Shown here piece by piece: positions 39,370 through 48,170 of a DNA stretch of 64,000 nucleotides. Positions within the stretch are counted from its first letter, which is position 1. Every line of letters begins with the position of its first letter. A program made the position numbers and the translations under genes. The DNA comes from Gemmatimonadota bacterium (lineage in GTDB: Bacteria; Gemmatimonadota; Gemmatimonadetes; Gemmatimonadales; Gemmatimonadaceae): positions 1 to 64,000 of the forward strand of contig VGVM01000001.1 of NCBI GenBank assembly GCA_016874035.1, read 5' to 3'. Under the pieces are notes generated by a model. That model saw only the letters and a list, made by a program, of their open reading frames with translations, did no database searches and was not told the origin of the DNA.

Positions 39370-41253
39370 ATGAAACAGCGTGCCGCAGTTGTCGTCACCC
39401 TCCTCGCTATCGCTGTGGCGTGCTCGCGTACGCCGTCGCCCGCCGGACCGCCGCAGCCTGCGGACGGTCGTACGATCTCCGGCGACATCTTCCTCGGCGA
39501 TGCCCCGCCGCAGCGCTACCCCGAGAGCGCGAAAGTGCCGAGTCCTGACCCGCGCGTCGGGCTGAAGCCGGGCGAGAAGGTCGGCGAGGCCGGCGAAGCA
39601 GCGTTCCACATGCGCCTGCTCTCCAACTCGCCCGCGCCGCAGGTATTCACCGGCCGCGGTGCGACGGGCTCGGACCTCGCGTTCAGCGGCAACTACGCGA
39701 TCCAGGGCAACTACCGCGGCTTCGCGATCTGGGAGATGTCGAACCCGCGCGCGCCGAAGCTCGTGAGCGCGTACCTCTGCCCGACCAGCCAGGGCGACCC
39801 GACGGTGTACGGGAACCTGCTGTTTATCTCCGGCGAATCGCAGGGCGCGCGCAATGACTGCGGCACCACGCCGATCACCGACTCGGTGAGTCTGGACCGG
39901 TTCCGCGGCGTCCGCATCTTCGATATCGCGGATAAGGCCAACCCTCGGCTGGTCATGAACGTCCAGACCTGCCGCGGCTCGCATACGAACACGCTCGTGC
40001 AGGACCCGAACGACAAGGACAACATCTACGTGTACGTCTCGGGCTATTCGGCGATTCGTTCGTCGAAAGAGCTTGCGGGTTGCCAGGACGGCGCGCCCGG
40101 CGACCCGATGAGCGCCCGGTTCCGCATCGAGGTGATCAAGGTGCCGCTCAAGAATCCCGAGCGGTCCGCAGTCGTGAACTCGCCGCACTTGCTGGCCGAC
40201 CTCACGGGCCGCACGGTTCACGCGCCCCCGCCGAGCGACACCGGTGGGCGTGGTGGGCGGGCAGGCGGCGGTGGCCGGGGTGGTGCCGGTCGCGGCGCGC
40301 CGCCCCCGGGACCACCGGGCGTGGGCCAGAGCGGGTGCCATGACATCACGGCCTACCCGCGCATTGGATACGCGGGCGGGGCTTGCGGCGGCTACGGGTT
40401 GCTATTTGACGTTCGCGACCCGAAGAACCCGAAGCGCCTCAAGTCCGTCGCGGACTCCAACATGTCCTTCTGGCATTCGGCGACGTTCAGCAATGACGGC
40501 TCGAAGCTGCTGTTCTCGGACGAATGGGGTGGCGGCAGTGCGCCGCGCTGCCGCGCGACCGACAAGCTCGAGTGGGGCGGCAACGCGATCTTCACCGTCG
40601 AGAAGGGCGAGCTCAAGTTCAAGAGCTATTACAAGATGCCGGCAGCCCAGACCAACGAGGAGATCTGCACGGCCCACAACGGCTCGCTGATCCCCGTGCC
40701 GGGCCGCGACATCATGGTTCAGGCCTTCTATATGGGCGGGCAGACGGTGTTCGACTGGACCGACCCCGCGAACCCATTCGAGATCGCGTTCTTCGATCGG
40801 GGCCCGGGTGGCGGCTACTGGTCCACGTACTGGTTCAATGGCGTGATCGTATCGTCGGACGAGGCGCGCGGGCTCGACATCCACGAACTCACGCCGAGCC
40901 CGTACCTCACGCAGAACGAGATTGATGCGGCGAAGACGGTGAAGTACGTCGAGTTCAACTCGCAGGAGCAGCCGCACACGGTGTGGCCGCCGAGCTTCCC
41001 GCTCGCGCGCGCGTACCTGGATCAGCTCGAGCGCAACGGCGGCCTCTCGGCGAACCGTATCAGCGCGATCCGCAACGGGCTGCTCGCCGCGGAGCGGGGC
41101 GGCTGCGGAGGGCGGAACGCCGCGCTTGCGGCGCTCGGCGAGGGAGTGAAGGGCGACATCGGCGGCGCGACCGACAAGGGCAGGGTGGAACTCGTGTCGC
41201 GCGCAATAGTGGACCTGTCGAAGACCAACTGCGTGAACCCGGTGATTCCGTAG
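39370..41253 (+). CDS. LVIVD-repeat beta-propeller lipoprotein
   Basis: About 627 residues. Lipoprotein signal MKQRAAVVVTLLAIAVACSRT. The repeated pattern 'x-I-W-E-M-S-N-P-R-A-P-K-L-V', 'R-I-F-D-I-A-D-K-A-N-P-R-L-V', 'L-L-F-D-V-R-D-P-K-N-P-K-R-L', 'T-V-F-D-W-T-D-P-A-N-P-F-E-I' is the LVIVD repeat, forming a propeller exposed outside the inner membrane. A Gly-rich loop (GGRGGRAGGGGRGGAGRG) and several cysteines are present. Paired with the DUF305 gene; the partner or ligand is unknown. ATG 39370 is chosen over 39346 as the start of the signal peptide. A strong terminator follows. Confidence 0.85.
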   Translation: MKQRAAVVVTLLAIAVACSRTPSPAGPPQPADGRTISGDIFLGDAPPQRYPESAKVPSPDPRVGLKPGEKVGEAGEAAFHMRLLSNSPAPQVFTGRGATGSDLAFSGNYAIQGNYRGFAIWEMSNPRAPKLVSAYLCPTSQGDPTVYGNLLFISGESQGARNDCGTTPITDSVSLDRFRGVRIFDIADKANPRLVMNVQTCRGSHTNTLVQDPNDKDNIYVYVSGYSAIRSSKELAGCQDGAPGDPMSARFRIEVIKVPLKNPERSAVVNSPHLLADLTGRTVHAPPPSDTGGRGGRAGGGGRGGAGRGAPPPGPPGVGQSGCHDITAYPRIGYAGGACGGYGLLFDVRDPKNPKRLKSVADSNMSFWHSATFSNDGSKLLFSDEWGGGSAPRCRATDKLEWGGNAIFTVEKGELKFKSYYKMPAAQTNEEICTAHNGSLIPVPGRDIMVQAFYMGGQTVFDWTDPANPFEIAFFDRGPGGGYWSTYWFNGVIVSSDEARGLDIHELTPSPYLTQNEIDAAKTVKYVEFNSQEQPHTVWPPSFPLARAYLDQLERNGGLSANRISAIRNGLLAAERGGCGGRNAALAALGEGVKGDIGGATDKGRVELVSRAIVDLSKTNCVNPVIP

Positions 41254-41280
41254 GGATCCCGGAGTGCACGCGGAACGAAA

Positions 41281-41319
41281 GAGGCCGCCGGGATTCTCCG
41301 GCGGCCTCTCGTGTTTTCC
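41281..41319. terminator. Strong terminator between LVIVD gene and cox operon
   Basis: Perfect 11-bp stem GAGGCCGCCGG / CCGGCGGCCTC (41281-41291, 41298-41308) with loop GATTCT, followed by TCGTGTTTTCC on the plus strand. On the minus strand the stem is followed by TTTCGTT, so it can serve the convergent cox operon as well. Confidence 0.9.
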
Positions 41320-41337
41320 TGCCCGCGAGTCAGCGAG

Positions 41338-41670
41338 CTAGAACTTCACCTTCCCAAACAGGAACAGCAGCGCCAGCAGCGTCCCCATCGCGATCGCGAG
41401 CAATCCGCTGAAGATGCGCTTGAACAACGGGCTGTCGTATTTGAGGTGCATGTAGAACATGACGACGATGACGAACTTCACGGCCGACATGATCAGCAGC
41501 GCCGGCACGAAGAACTTGGTCGCCACGAACGCAGGGATGTAATACACCCACACTTCGACGACGGTGATCAGGAATAGCCAGAGCGCGACCCACTTGTATT
41601 CCTTCCAGGTCGGGTGCGCGTGTCCACCGGCTTCGTGGTCCGCGTGTGCGGCGACTGAATGATCGCTCAT
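41338..41670 (-). CDS. ctaF: Cytochrome c oxidase subunit IV (caa3-type)
   Basis: 110 residues with three predicted membrane helices (KWVALWLFLITVVEVWVYYI; VPALLIMSAVKFVIVVMFYMHLKYD; IFSGLLAIAMGTLLALLFLF). The motif KFVIVVMFYMHLKYD is diagnostic of the small fourth subunit of bacterial caa3/bo3 oxidases. The N-terminus is His-rich (MSDHSVAAHADHEAGGHAHP), possibly binding metal. Last gene of the cox operon, 13 bases after subunit III. Confidence 0.9.
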   Translation of the reverse strand: MSDHSVAAHADHEAGGHAHPTWKEYKWVALWLFLITVVEVWVYYIPAFVATKFFVPALLIMSAVKFVIVVMFYMHLKYDSPLFKRIFSGLLAIAMGTLLALLFLFGKVKF

Positions 41671-41683
41671 TGGGGGAGTCCGA

Positions 41684-42460
41684 TTACTGGATGAGGTAGA
41701 TAAGCGTGAAGATCGCGATCCAGACGACGTCCACGAAGTGCCAGTACAGCGCGCAGATGTCCACCAGCAGCACGTCGTTCTTGCCCTTCAGGTCGCGTCG
41801 CACGTCAATCGCGAACATCGTGAGGAGCCAGAGGACGCCAATCGTCACGTGGCCGCCGTGGAAGCCGGTCAGCGTGAAGAAGGAGGACCCGAAGAGGTTC
41901 GTCTGGATCGTGAGCCCTTCGTGCACGAAGGACGTGAACTCGTAGCTCTGGTAGCCGAGGAACGTGGCACCCATGATCGCGGTCGCCATGAGCCAGAACC
42001 TGGATGACGCGAGGCAGCGGTCCCACCAACCGGCGCCGGCCGGAAGCGGCTTGCCCTTGTTCTCCACGGCGGCCAACGCAAGCACCATTGCCAGCGAGGA
42101 CATCAGGAGGACAAAGGTGGACTGCGACGTGACCGGGATGTCGAGGATCGGCTTGGTCACATCGGCGACGGCGCAGCCCTTGGCCTGCACCGCCGCGGCG
42201 CTTTCGCCGATGACGTTGGAAACCTTGCACCCCCACTCGTGCGGCCACGGGCCGACTTTCGAGCGCCCCTTGTACACGAGATACGTGGAGATGAGCGAAG
42301 CGAAGAGCATGCACTCGGAGCCGATGAACGTCCACACCGCGATCTTGCGGTGGTCGAGTCCGGTGGTGGTGTAGTGCACGTGATGGCCGTCATGTCCGTG
42401 GGCGTCTCCGCCCCCGTGCGAACCACCGTGCGAATCGTGTGCGACAGCTGCAGTAGCCAC
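41684..42460 (-). CDS. ctaE: Cytochrome c oxidase subunit III
   Basis: 258 residues, with several helices. Typical segments: AVWTFIGSECMLFASLISTYLVYKGRS near the start, SQSTFVLLMSSLAMVLALAAVE, GSSFFTLTGFHGGHVTIGVLWLLTMFA (the conserved FHGxHV), and the closing ICALYWHFVDVVWIAIFTLIYLIQ. The N-terminus carries a His/Gly stretch (HDSHGGSHGGGDAHGHDGHHVHY). Subunit III stabilises the proton-pumping core. Confidence 0.95.
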   Translation of the reverse strand: MATAAVAHDSHGGSHGGGDAHGHDGHHVHYTTTGLDHRKIAVWTFIGSECMLFASLISTYLVYKGRSKVGPWPHEWGCKVSNVIGESAAAVQAKGCAVADVTKPILDIPVTSQSTFVLLMSSLAMVLALAAVENKGKPLPAGAGWWDRCLASSRFWLMATAIMGATFLGYQSYEFTSFVHEGLTIQTNLFGSSFFTLTGFHGGHVTIGVLWLLTMFAIDVRRDLKGKNDVLLVDICALYWHFVDVVWIAIFTLIYLIQ

Positions 42461-42476
42461 GGGTATCGTCTCCGGT

Positions 42477-44408
42477 TTATTCGAGTGGGCTGGTCAGCCA
42501 GGCGTACAGCGACGCGATCATCGCGCCGCCGCCGCCGATTATCACGGCGAGCGCCAGGGGCATCATGTCCAGGTGGATGAAGATCAGGCCGCCGAACATC
42601 ACCACCATGAACAGCGCGGTGACCAGCGGCTTGATCGTGGCGATCGGCATCGGGATACCGAGCGCCTGCGCCGACCGCGTGTCCGTCTGCTCGTGAATCG
42701 GCACAGCCTGCGCGGCGGCGATGAGCGCCGGGTCCGCATTCGAGTGCCCGATGTCCGCCGTGAGGGCCGGATTCTTCAGGTCCCACATCGGGTAACGCGA
42801 CGTCACGATCGGGTACTTCGCGAAGTTGTAGTCCGGCGGCGGCGACGGGATGGACCACTCGAGCGTTCCCGCACCCCACGGGTCGTTCGGCGCCTGCTCA
42901 CCGCCCTTCCGGCTCTTCAGGAAGTTGTACGCGAAGATCAGGAGGCCTGCGCCTTGGAAGAACACGCCGATCGTCGAGAGCCAGTTGAAGAAGTCCCAGC
43001 CTTGGCCGGCGTCGTACGTGTAGATACGGCGCGGCATGCCCAGCATGCCGGCGTAGTGCATCGGGAAGAACGTGAGGTTCATGCCGATGAAGAACAGCCA
43101 GAAATGCAGGTTGCCGAGCGTCTCGCTCATGAACCGGCCGGTCATCTTCGGATAGTAGAAGTAGATGCCGCCCATGATGCCCATGATCGAGCCACCGAAG
43201 AGCACATAGTGGAAGTGCGCCACGATGAAGTACGTATCCGTCTGCTGGAGGTCCGTCGGCGGTGACGAGTGCATCACGCCGGAGATGCCGCCGATCGTGA
43301 ACAAGCCGACCAGCGCGATCGCGAACTTCATCGCGACGGTGAACTTGATCTGGCCGCCCCACATCGTCGCGATCCAGTTGAAGATCTTCACGCCGGTCGG
43401 GATGCCGATCAGCATCGTCGCCATCGAGAAGATCGCGTCCGCCGTGGCACCCATCCCGACCGCGAACATGTGGTGGGCCCACACGCCGAAGCCGAGGAAG
43501 CCGATCATGATGCCCGAGTACACCATCACGTTGTAGCCGAACAGCGGCTTCTTCGAGAAGGTGGGCAGGATCTCCGAGGCAAGGCCGAACGCCGGGAGGA
43601 TCAGGATGTACACCTCGGGGTGTCCGAACACCCAGAAGAGGTGCTGCCAGAGCAGCGGATCGGCGCCGGCGGCGATCTCATAGAACTGCGTGCCGAAGAA
43701 GCGGTCGAACTGGAGGAAGAACAGCGCGATCGTGATCGCCGGGAAGGCGAGCACGAGCAGGAACTGCACGACAAACGACATCCAGGTGAAGATCGGCATG
43801 CGCATCAGGGTCATCCCCGGCGTACGCATGTTGATGATCGTCGTGATGAAGTTGAACGCCGCGGCCAGCGAACTGATGCCGAGGATCTGGAGGCCGAGCA
43901 GCCAGAAGTCGATGTTCAGCCCGGCGGAGAATTGCCGCGTGGTGAGCGGCGCGTAGCCGAACCACCCGCCATCCGGGGCGACCTTGAAGAAGATCGGCAG
44001 CGTCATGAACAGGCCGCCGAAGAGGTACACCCAGTAGCTGAACGCGTTGAGTCGCGGGAAGGCGACGTCGCGCGCGCCGATCTGCAACGGGATCAGGTGG
44101 TTGAAGAACGCGGCGGAGAGCGGCATGATGACGAGGAAGACCATCGTCGTGCCGTGCATGGTGAACAGCTGGTTGTACATCTCCGCCGAGACGAGCTTGC
44201 CGTTCGGGCCCATGAGCTGGAGGCGCATGATGAACGCCTCGATGCCGCCGACGAACAGGAACCCGAGCGCGGTCCAAAGGTAGAGCGTGCCGATGCGCTT
44301 GTGGTCCGTCGTCGCCAACCAACTCCAGAGGCCGGATTGCGCGCCGGCTCCGGCGTACGCGCCGGCGGCCTGTGACCCGACCGGGGCGGGAGCTGCTGTG
44401 GTAGCCAT
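42477..44408 (-). CDS. ctaD: Cytochrome c oxidase subunit I (heme-copper oxidase, A-family)
   Basis: 643 residues. Reduces oxygen to water at the heme a3-CuB centre and pumps protons. Motifs: heme ligand region FTMHGTTMVFLVIMPLSAAF, WQHLFWVFGHPEVYILILPAFG (CuB His cross-linked to Tyr, with the A1-type Glu), GFGVWAHHMFAVGM (two CuB His) and VAHFHYVLFGGSIMGIMGG (heme His ligands). The last 50 residues add two extra helices (ITALFMVVMFGGL-like, PLALAVIIGGGGAMIASLYAWL), as in caa3-type enzymes with longer subunit I. 21 bases from subunit II. Confidence 0.96.
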   Translation of the reverse strand: MATTAAPAPVGSQAAGAYAGAGAQSGLWSWLATTDHKRIGTLYLWTALGFLFVGGIEAFIMRLQLMGPNGKLVSAEMYNQLFTMHGTTMVFLVIMPLSAAFFNHLIPLQIGARDVAFPRLNAFSYWVYLFGGLFMTLPIFFKVAPDGGWFGYAPLTTRQFSAGLNIDFWLLGLQILGISSLAAAFNFITTIINMRTPGMTLMRMPIFTWMSFVVQFLLVLAFPAITIALFFLQFDRFFGTQFYEIAAGADPLLWQHLFWVFGHPEVYILILPAFGLASEILPTFSKKPLFGYNVMVYSGIMIGFLGFGVWAHHMFAVGMGATADAIFSMATMLIGIPTGVKIFNWIATMWGGQIKFTVAMKFAIALVGLFTIGGISGVMHSSPPTDLQQTDTYFIVAHFHYVLFGGSIMGIMGGIYFYYPKMTGRFMSETLGNLHFWLFFIGMNLTFFPMHYAGMLGMPRRIYTYDAGQGWDFFNWLSTIGVFFQGAGLLIFAYNFLKSRKGGEQAPNDPWGAGTLEWSIPSPPPDYNFAKYPIVTSRYPMWDLKNPALTADIGHSNADPALIAAAQAVPIHEQTDTRSAQALGIPMPIATIKPLVTALFMVVMFGGLIFIHLDMMPLALAVIIGGGGAMIASLYAWLTSPLE

Positions 44409-44429
44409 ATGAGTAGGAGTCTCCGCCGG

Positions 44430-45731
44430 TTACTTGAGAGTCATCAGGTAGGCCACGATATCAGCGATTTCCTTGTCGCTGAGTCCGGCCGTGACATTCG
44501 CCTTCATTGCCGGGCTGTACTGGCCCTGGCCGAAGGTGTTCATCGTCGCGCCGGGCTTCATGACGGGCGCGTTCTTGATCCATTTCGCCAGGTTCATCGC
44601 GTTCGTCGGGAACAAGCCGCCGCCAAACGTGTGGCGTGACGCCATGTGCGTGAGGTTTGGTCCCTTCGCCTGGTCGTCCGTGATCATGGCGAGTTCGCCG
44701 CGGATCACGTGGCAGGTCATGCACGGCGCCTTGCCGAGGTTTTGCGGGTTCGTCACCAGTGCGTGGCCCGCTGCGGCGTCGCCGCTGCCCAGCGTGGCCT
44801 CGTCAAACGTGATGCCAGCCGGAATCGGGGTCTGCGGAATCGTGTGCGACGGCATCTTGTCAGCCGGGTACACGTAGCCGGCGGTCGGTGCCGCTGCCGG
44901 AACGGGCAGCGGGAGCACGGCGGCCCTCGCCGGCGCGCGGCGGGCGGCGCTGTCCGCCGCGGCCTGTGCCGCGAGTACCGGCGGCGACATCGCGGCCGGA
45001 CCCTTCTGGTGAGCGGCCCAGCTCTCGAAGTTCTCTTGCGACGTCGTGTACACCCGGAAGCGCATGTTCGCATGCGACGCACCGCAGTATTCGGTGCAGA
45101 ACCCGTTGAACACGCCGTCGGTCAGCTTGGCGTCCGGCGTGTACCAGAGGTGGTTCGTCTTATTCGTGATCAGGTCGCGCTTGCCCGCGAGTCCGGGCGT
45201 CCAGAACGAGTGGAGCACGTCCACGGTGCGCAGCGAGAAGTTCACCGTCTTGCCTGCCGGCAGGTACAGCTCGTTCGCGGTGGTCACCCCGTACTGCGGG
45301 TAACGGAACTCCCACCACCATTGGTGACCAAACACCTCGACCTGGAGCGCATCGGCCGGCGCCGGCGCCTGCGTCTTGAAGATTGCCTTGACGGTGGGGA
45401 TCGCGATCGGCAGCAGGATCAGCACCGGAATCGCGGTCCAGACCATCTCGAGCGTGTGGCTGCCATGGACCGCCTTCGGAGCCGGCGCACCCGGCTTCGT
45501 CCGATAGCGGACCATGGTGTAGATCAGCAGGGCCTCGACGGCCACGAACACGATCATCCCGATGAACAGGATGCGATCCCAGAGCCCGTTGACGATGACG
45601 TTGTGCTCTGAGTTGGCGGTGAAGGTCGTGTTGGGATACTGATCCGTTGAGACGCAGGCGGCGAGCGCCAGCACGAGGCCTGCCGCCAGCAAATAGCGCG
45701 CAGGCCGGCTGTGGGGCGTACGGGTCATCAA
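44430..45731 (-). CDS. ctaC: Cytochrome c oxidase subunit II fused to cytochrome c (caa3 type)
   Basis: 433 residues. A lipoprotein signal (YLLAAGLVLALAACVS) and two membrane helices precede the CuA cupredoxin domain, whose ligands are visible in VFGHQWWWEFRYP, VLHSFWTPGLAGKRD and VFNGFCTEYCGASHANMRF. After a Pro/Ala linker, a cytochrome c domain with heme site CMTCH and distal Met follows (PCMTCHVIRGE...GPNLTHMASRHTFGGG...KWIKNAP...GATMNTFGQGQYSP). This makes it caa3-type: electrons pass from the fused cytochrome to CuA. First gene of the four-gene operon. Confidence 0.95.
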   Translation of the reverse strand: MMTRTPHSRPARYLLAAGLVLALAACVSTDQYPNTTFTANSEHNVIVNGLWDRILFIGMIVFVAVEALLIYTMVRYRTKPGAPAPKAVHGSHTLEMVWTAIPVLILLPIAIPTVKAIFKTQAPAPADALQVEVFGHQWWWEFRYPQYGVTTANELYLPAGKTVNFSLRTVDVLHSFWTPGLAGKRDLITNKTNHLWYTPDAKLTDGVFNGFCTEYCGASHANMRFRVYTTSQENFESWAAHQKGPAAMSPPVLAAQAAADSAARRAPARAAVLPLPVPAAAPTAGYVYPADKMPSHTIPQTPIPAGITFDEATLGSGDAAAGHALVTNPQNLGKAPCMTCHVIRGELAMITDDQAKGPNLTHMASRHTFGGGLFPTNAMNLAKWIKNAPVMKPGATMNTFGQGQYSPAMKANVTAGLSDKEIADIVAYLMTLK

Positions 45732-45751
45732 GGGGTCCTATCGGGGGGAAA

Positions 45752-45771
45752 GCCGCCGATGGCTCGGCGGC
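45752..45771 (-). other. Small hairpin in the leader of the cox operon
   Basis: GCCGCCGA (45752-45759) pairs with TCGGCGGC (45764-45771) across TGGC, 20 bases upstream of the subunit II start. No function can be assigned. The rest of the 127-base gap to the next gene shows a second weak stem (GGCCC GATTTT GGGCC, around 45836-45851) and no clear promoter. Confidence 0.3.
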
Positions 45772-45858
45772 GCGGAAAACGACCCGACAAAGGTATCGGC
45801 CGGGGGGCGCTCTATGGAAGAGGAACGGCGAATTCGGCCCGATTTTGGGCCCCGGCGC

Positions 45859-46236
45859 TCAGTCTCCGCTGATTTCGATCGGCACCGCGTGCTCGGCCTT
45901 CACCTTGTTCACCGAGAGTTCCATGGCCGTGCGCAGCTGTGCAATCCCCTCGCGCATGCCCCGGATCTTGGCCTGGTCGCCGCCGCCGCCCCGGGTCGAG
46001 GAGAGGATGAACGCCGCGACCTGGTCCGCGATCATGCCGAACTGCCCTTTCAGCTGTCCTTGCAGGGGGACTGCGATCCGCTTCACCTGCTGCGGCATGG
46101 TACCGATCGGCCGCTGGTTCTTCATGTCCACCGCGGCGCGCTCGACCAACCCGTGGATGCGCTGGAGCGTCAAGAGGCCCTCTTCAAGGGTCTTCATCTT
46201 CTGCGTGCCGGCACCGTCAAGCTTGATCCCACCCAT
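45859..46236 (-). CDS. Small helical protein of unknown function, coupled to the aspartase gene
   Basis: 125 residues, apparently all-alpha: MGGIKLDGAGTQKMKTLEEGLLTLQRIHGLVERAAVDMKN, then QVKRIAVPLQGQLKGQFGMIADQVAAFIL and REGIAQLRTAMELSVNKVKAEHA. No cysteines, signal peptide or membrane helix. It begins one base after the aspartase stop codon (TGA C ATG), so translation is coupled. I know no family for it; a four-helix bundle regulator or a structural partner is possible. Confidence 0.7.
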   Translation of the reverse strand: MGGIKLDGAGTQKMKTLEEGLLTLQRIHGLVERAAVDMKNQRPIGTMPQQVKRIAVPLQGQLKGQFGMIADQVAAFILSSTRGGGGDQAKIRGMREGIAQLRTAMELSVNKVKAEHAVPIEISGD

Positions 46237-46237
46237 G

Positions 46238-48109
46238 TCAGTGTTCCTCGCCTGTCATTGTTGACGGATTGAGCGCACGGTCCAGGTCGGCCCGCTTCAT
46301 CCAGCCGCGCTCGAGGACCAGCTCGTACACTCCGCGCCCTGAGGTCAACGCGGCCATCGCGACATCCGCGCATTTCTCGTAGCCGAGGATCGGGACCAGG
46401 GCCGTGACGATGCCGATCGAGCGCTCCACCGACCGCCGCATCACCTCCGGATTCGCGGTGATCCCCTCTATGCAGCGCTCGCGGAGCACGGTGCAGGCGT
46501 TCCGCAGCGACGAGATGTTGCGAAGCAGCCGGAAGGCGATGATCGGCTCGAAGACGTTCAGCTGCAGCTGCCCGGCCTCGGCGGCCATGGTCACGGTGAC
46601 GTCGCCACCGATCACGTCGAAACAGACCTGATTCACGACCTCGGGAATCACCGGGTTGACCTTGCCCGGCATGATGCTGGACCCCGGCTGCATCGCGGGC
46701 AGGTTGATTTCGCCCAGGCCCGTGCGCGGACCGCTCGAGAGCAGGCGGAGGTCGTTGCAGATCTTCGACAGCTTGACGGCACAGCGCTTGAGCACGCCCG
46801 AGAGTTGCACGAACGCGCCGGTGTCCGAGGTCGCCTCGACCAGGTCCGGCGCCGTGATCAGCGTGAGCCCCGTAACCTCGGAAAGGGCTGCGCGCACCCG
46901 CTCGGCGTAGCCCGGGGCGGCCGTTATGCCCGTGCCGATCGCCGTGGCGCCCATGTTGATCTCGCGAATGAGCGCCTGCGCCTCGGTAAGACGGTCCACG
47001 TCCTCCTGCATCGTGTTCCCAAAGGCGGCGAACTCCTGCCCGAGCGTCATCGGGACGGCATCCTGCAGCTGGGTGCGTCCCATCTTGAGGTGCGGCTGGA
47101 ACGCCTCGCCCTTGGCGAGCAGCGCGGCGACCAGCGCGCGCATCGCCTCCTGGAGGCCTATGATCGTCCGGTGGAGTGCGAGCTTCACCGCGGTGGGGTA
47201 CACGTCGTTCGTGCTCTGCGACATGTTCACGTGCTCATTGGGGTGCACGTGGGCGTAGTCGCCGCGGGCGTGCCCGAGAAGCTCGAGCGCGCGATTCGCG
47301 ATCACCTCGTTCGCGTTCATGTTGGACGACGTGCCGGCGCCGCCCTGGATCATGTCCACCCGGAAGTGCTCATGGTGCTTGCCGCGCTGGATCTCGCGTG
47401 ATGCCCGGACAATGGCATCGGCGATCGTCGGGTCGAGGAGCTTCAGCGAGGCGTTTGTGCGCGCCGCCGCCTCCTTCACTTGCGCAAGCGCGATGATCAG
47501 CTCGGGGAAGTCGGCCAGCGGGACGCCGGTGATCGGGAAGTTCTCGATCGCCCGGAGCGTCTGGACGCCGTAGAGCGCGGCGTCCGGCACGTCGCGGTCG
47601 CCGAGAAAGTCATGCTCGCGCCGTGTCGGGCCGCTGAATCCCGCCCCACTCCGGCCGCCGACGAGCATGGAGTCCGCGCTGCGCAGCCGCTCGGCGATTG
47701 CGCGTGCCGCCCGGGACACCAAGGCGGCATGAAGCGCCGGTTGGTTCTTGAGCACGGGCTCCAGGTCCGCTTTCGCGAAGGAGATCGTGCGAGTGGCGCG
47801 GAGCGCGCGGCCGGACGACCCGTGGGGACGCGCTTCGAGCAGTGCGCCCTCCGACAACACGTGTCCGGGGCCGAAGGTGGCCAGGCGGATATCCACTCCG
47901 CCGTGTGTGGAATCGGCCCGCTCGATGGCGACATTCCCTTCGATGATCACCGCAAAGGCCTCGCGCGGCTCGCCCTGCCGGAACAGCAGGTCATCTGTCG
48001 CGTAGGAACGCTCGGTCGCCGCCTTCGCCAGGTGCCACACGAGGGTGTCCGGCAGGCCGGCGAAGAACTCGATGCCCTTGAGGAGCTCGGCAGTTGGTGG
48101 TGCAGCCAT
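46238..48109 (-). CDS. Aspartate ammonia-lyase fused to an N-terminal cyclic-nucleotide-binding domain
   Basis: 623 residues. Residues about 10-140 are a CRP-like cNMP-binding beta-roll (LKGIEFFAGLPDTLVWHLAKAATERSYATDDLLFRQGEPREAFAVIIEGNVAIE...FGPGHVLSEGALLEARPHGSSGRALRATRTI) without the helix-turn-helix. Residues about 160-620 are an aspartase/fumarase-superfamily enzyme: RREHDFLGDRDVPDAALYGVQTLRAIENFPITG, the GGAGTSSNMNANEVIANRALE loop, NEHVNMSQSTNDVYPTA, the lyase signature GSSIMPGKVNPVIPE. EHDFLG and YGVQTLRAIENFPI favour aspartase (Asp to fumarate + NH3) over fumarase. I infer regulation of the lyase by a nucleotide or other small ligand. Confidence 0.88.
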   Translation of the reverse strand: MAAPPTAELLKGIEFFAGLPDTLVWHLAKAATERSYATDDLLFRQGEPREAFAVIIEGNVAIERADSTHGGVDIRLATFGPGHVLSEGALLEARPHGSSGRALRATRTISFAKADLEPVLKNQPALHAALVSRAARAIAERLRSADSMLVGGRSGAGFSGPTRREHDFLGDRDVPDAALYGVQTLRAIENFPITGVPLADFPELIIALAQVKEAAARTNASLKLLDPTIADAIVRASREIQRGKHHEHFRVDMIQGGAGTSSNMNANEVIANRALELLGHARGDYAHVHPNEHVNMSQSTNDVYPTAVKLALHRTIIGLQEAMRALVAALLAKGEAFQPHLKMGRTQLQDAVPMTLGQEFAAFGNTMQEDVDRLTEAQALIREINMGATAIGTGITAAPGYAERVRAALSEVTGLTLITAPDLVEATSDTGAFVQLSGVLKRCAVKLSKICNDLRLLSSGPRTGLGEINLPAMQPGSSIMPGKVNPVIPEVVNQVCFDVIGGDVTVTMAAEAGQLQLNVFEPIIAFRLLRNISSLRNACTVLRERCIEGITANPEVMRRSVERSIGIVTALVPILGYEKCADVAMAALTSGRGVYELVLERGWMKRADLDRALNPSTMTGEEH

Positions 48110-48170
48110 GGGAAAAAGCTACCCCGCGGGGATTGTCCCGTCAGCGGCCGCTGCCCAGCTTCGAATCGCC

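Noticed and set aside
42573-44375. Long plus-strand ORFs over the cox genes
   Set aside because: Their composition (mostly R, E, H, D) marks them as antisense shadows of ctaD.
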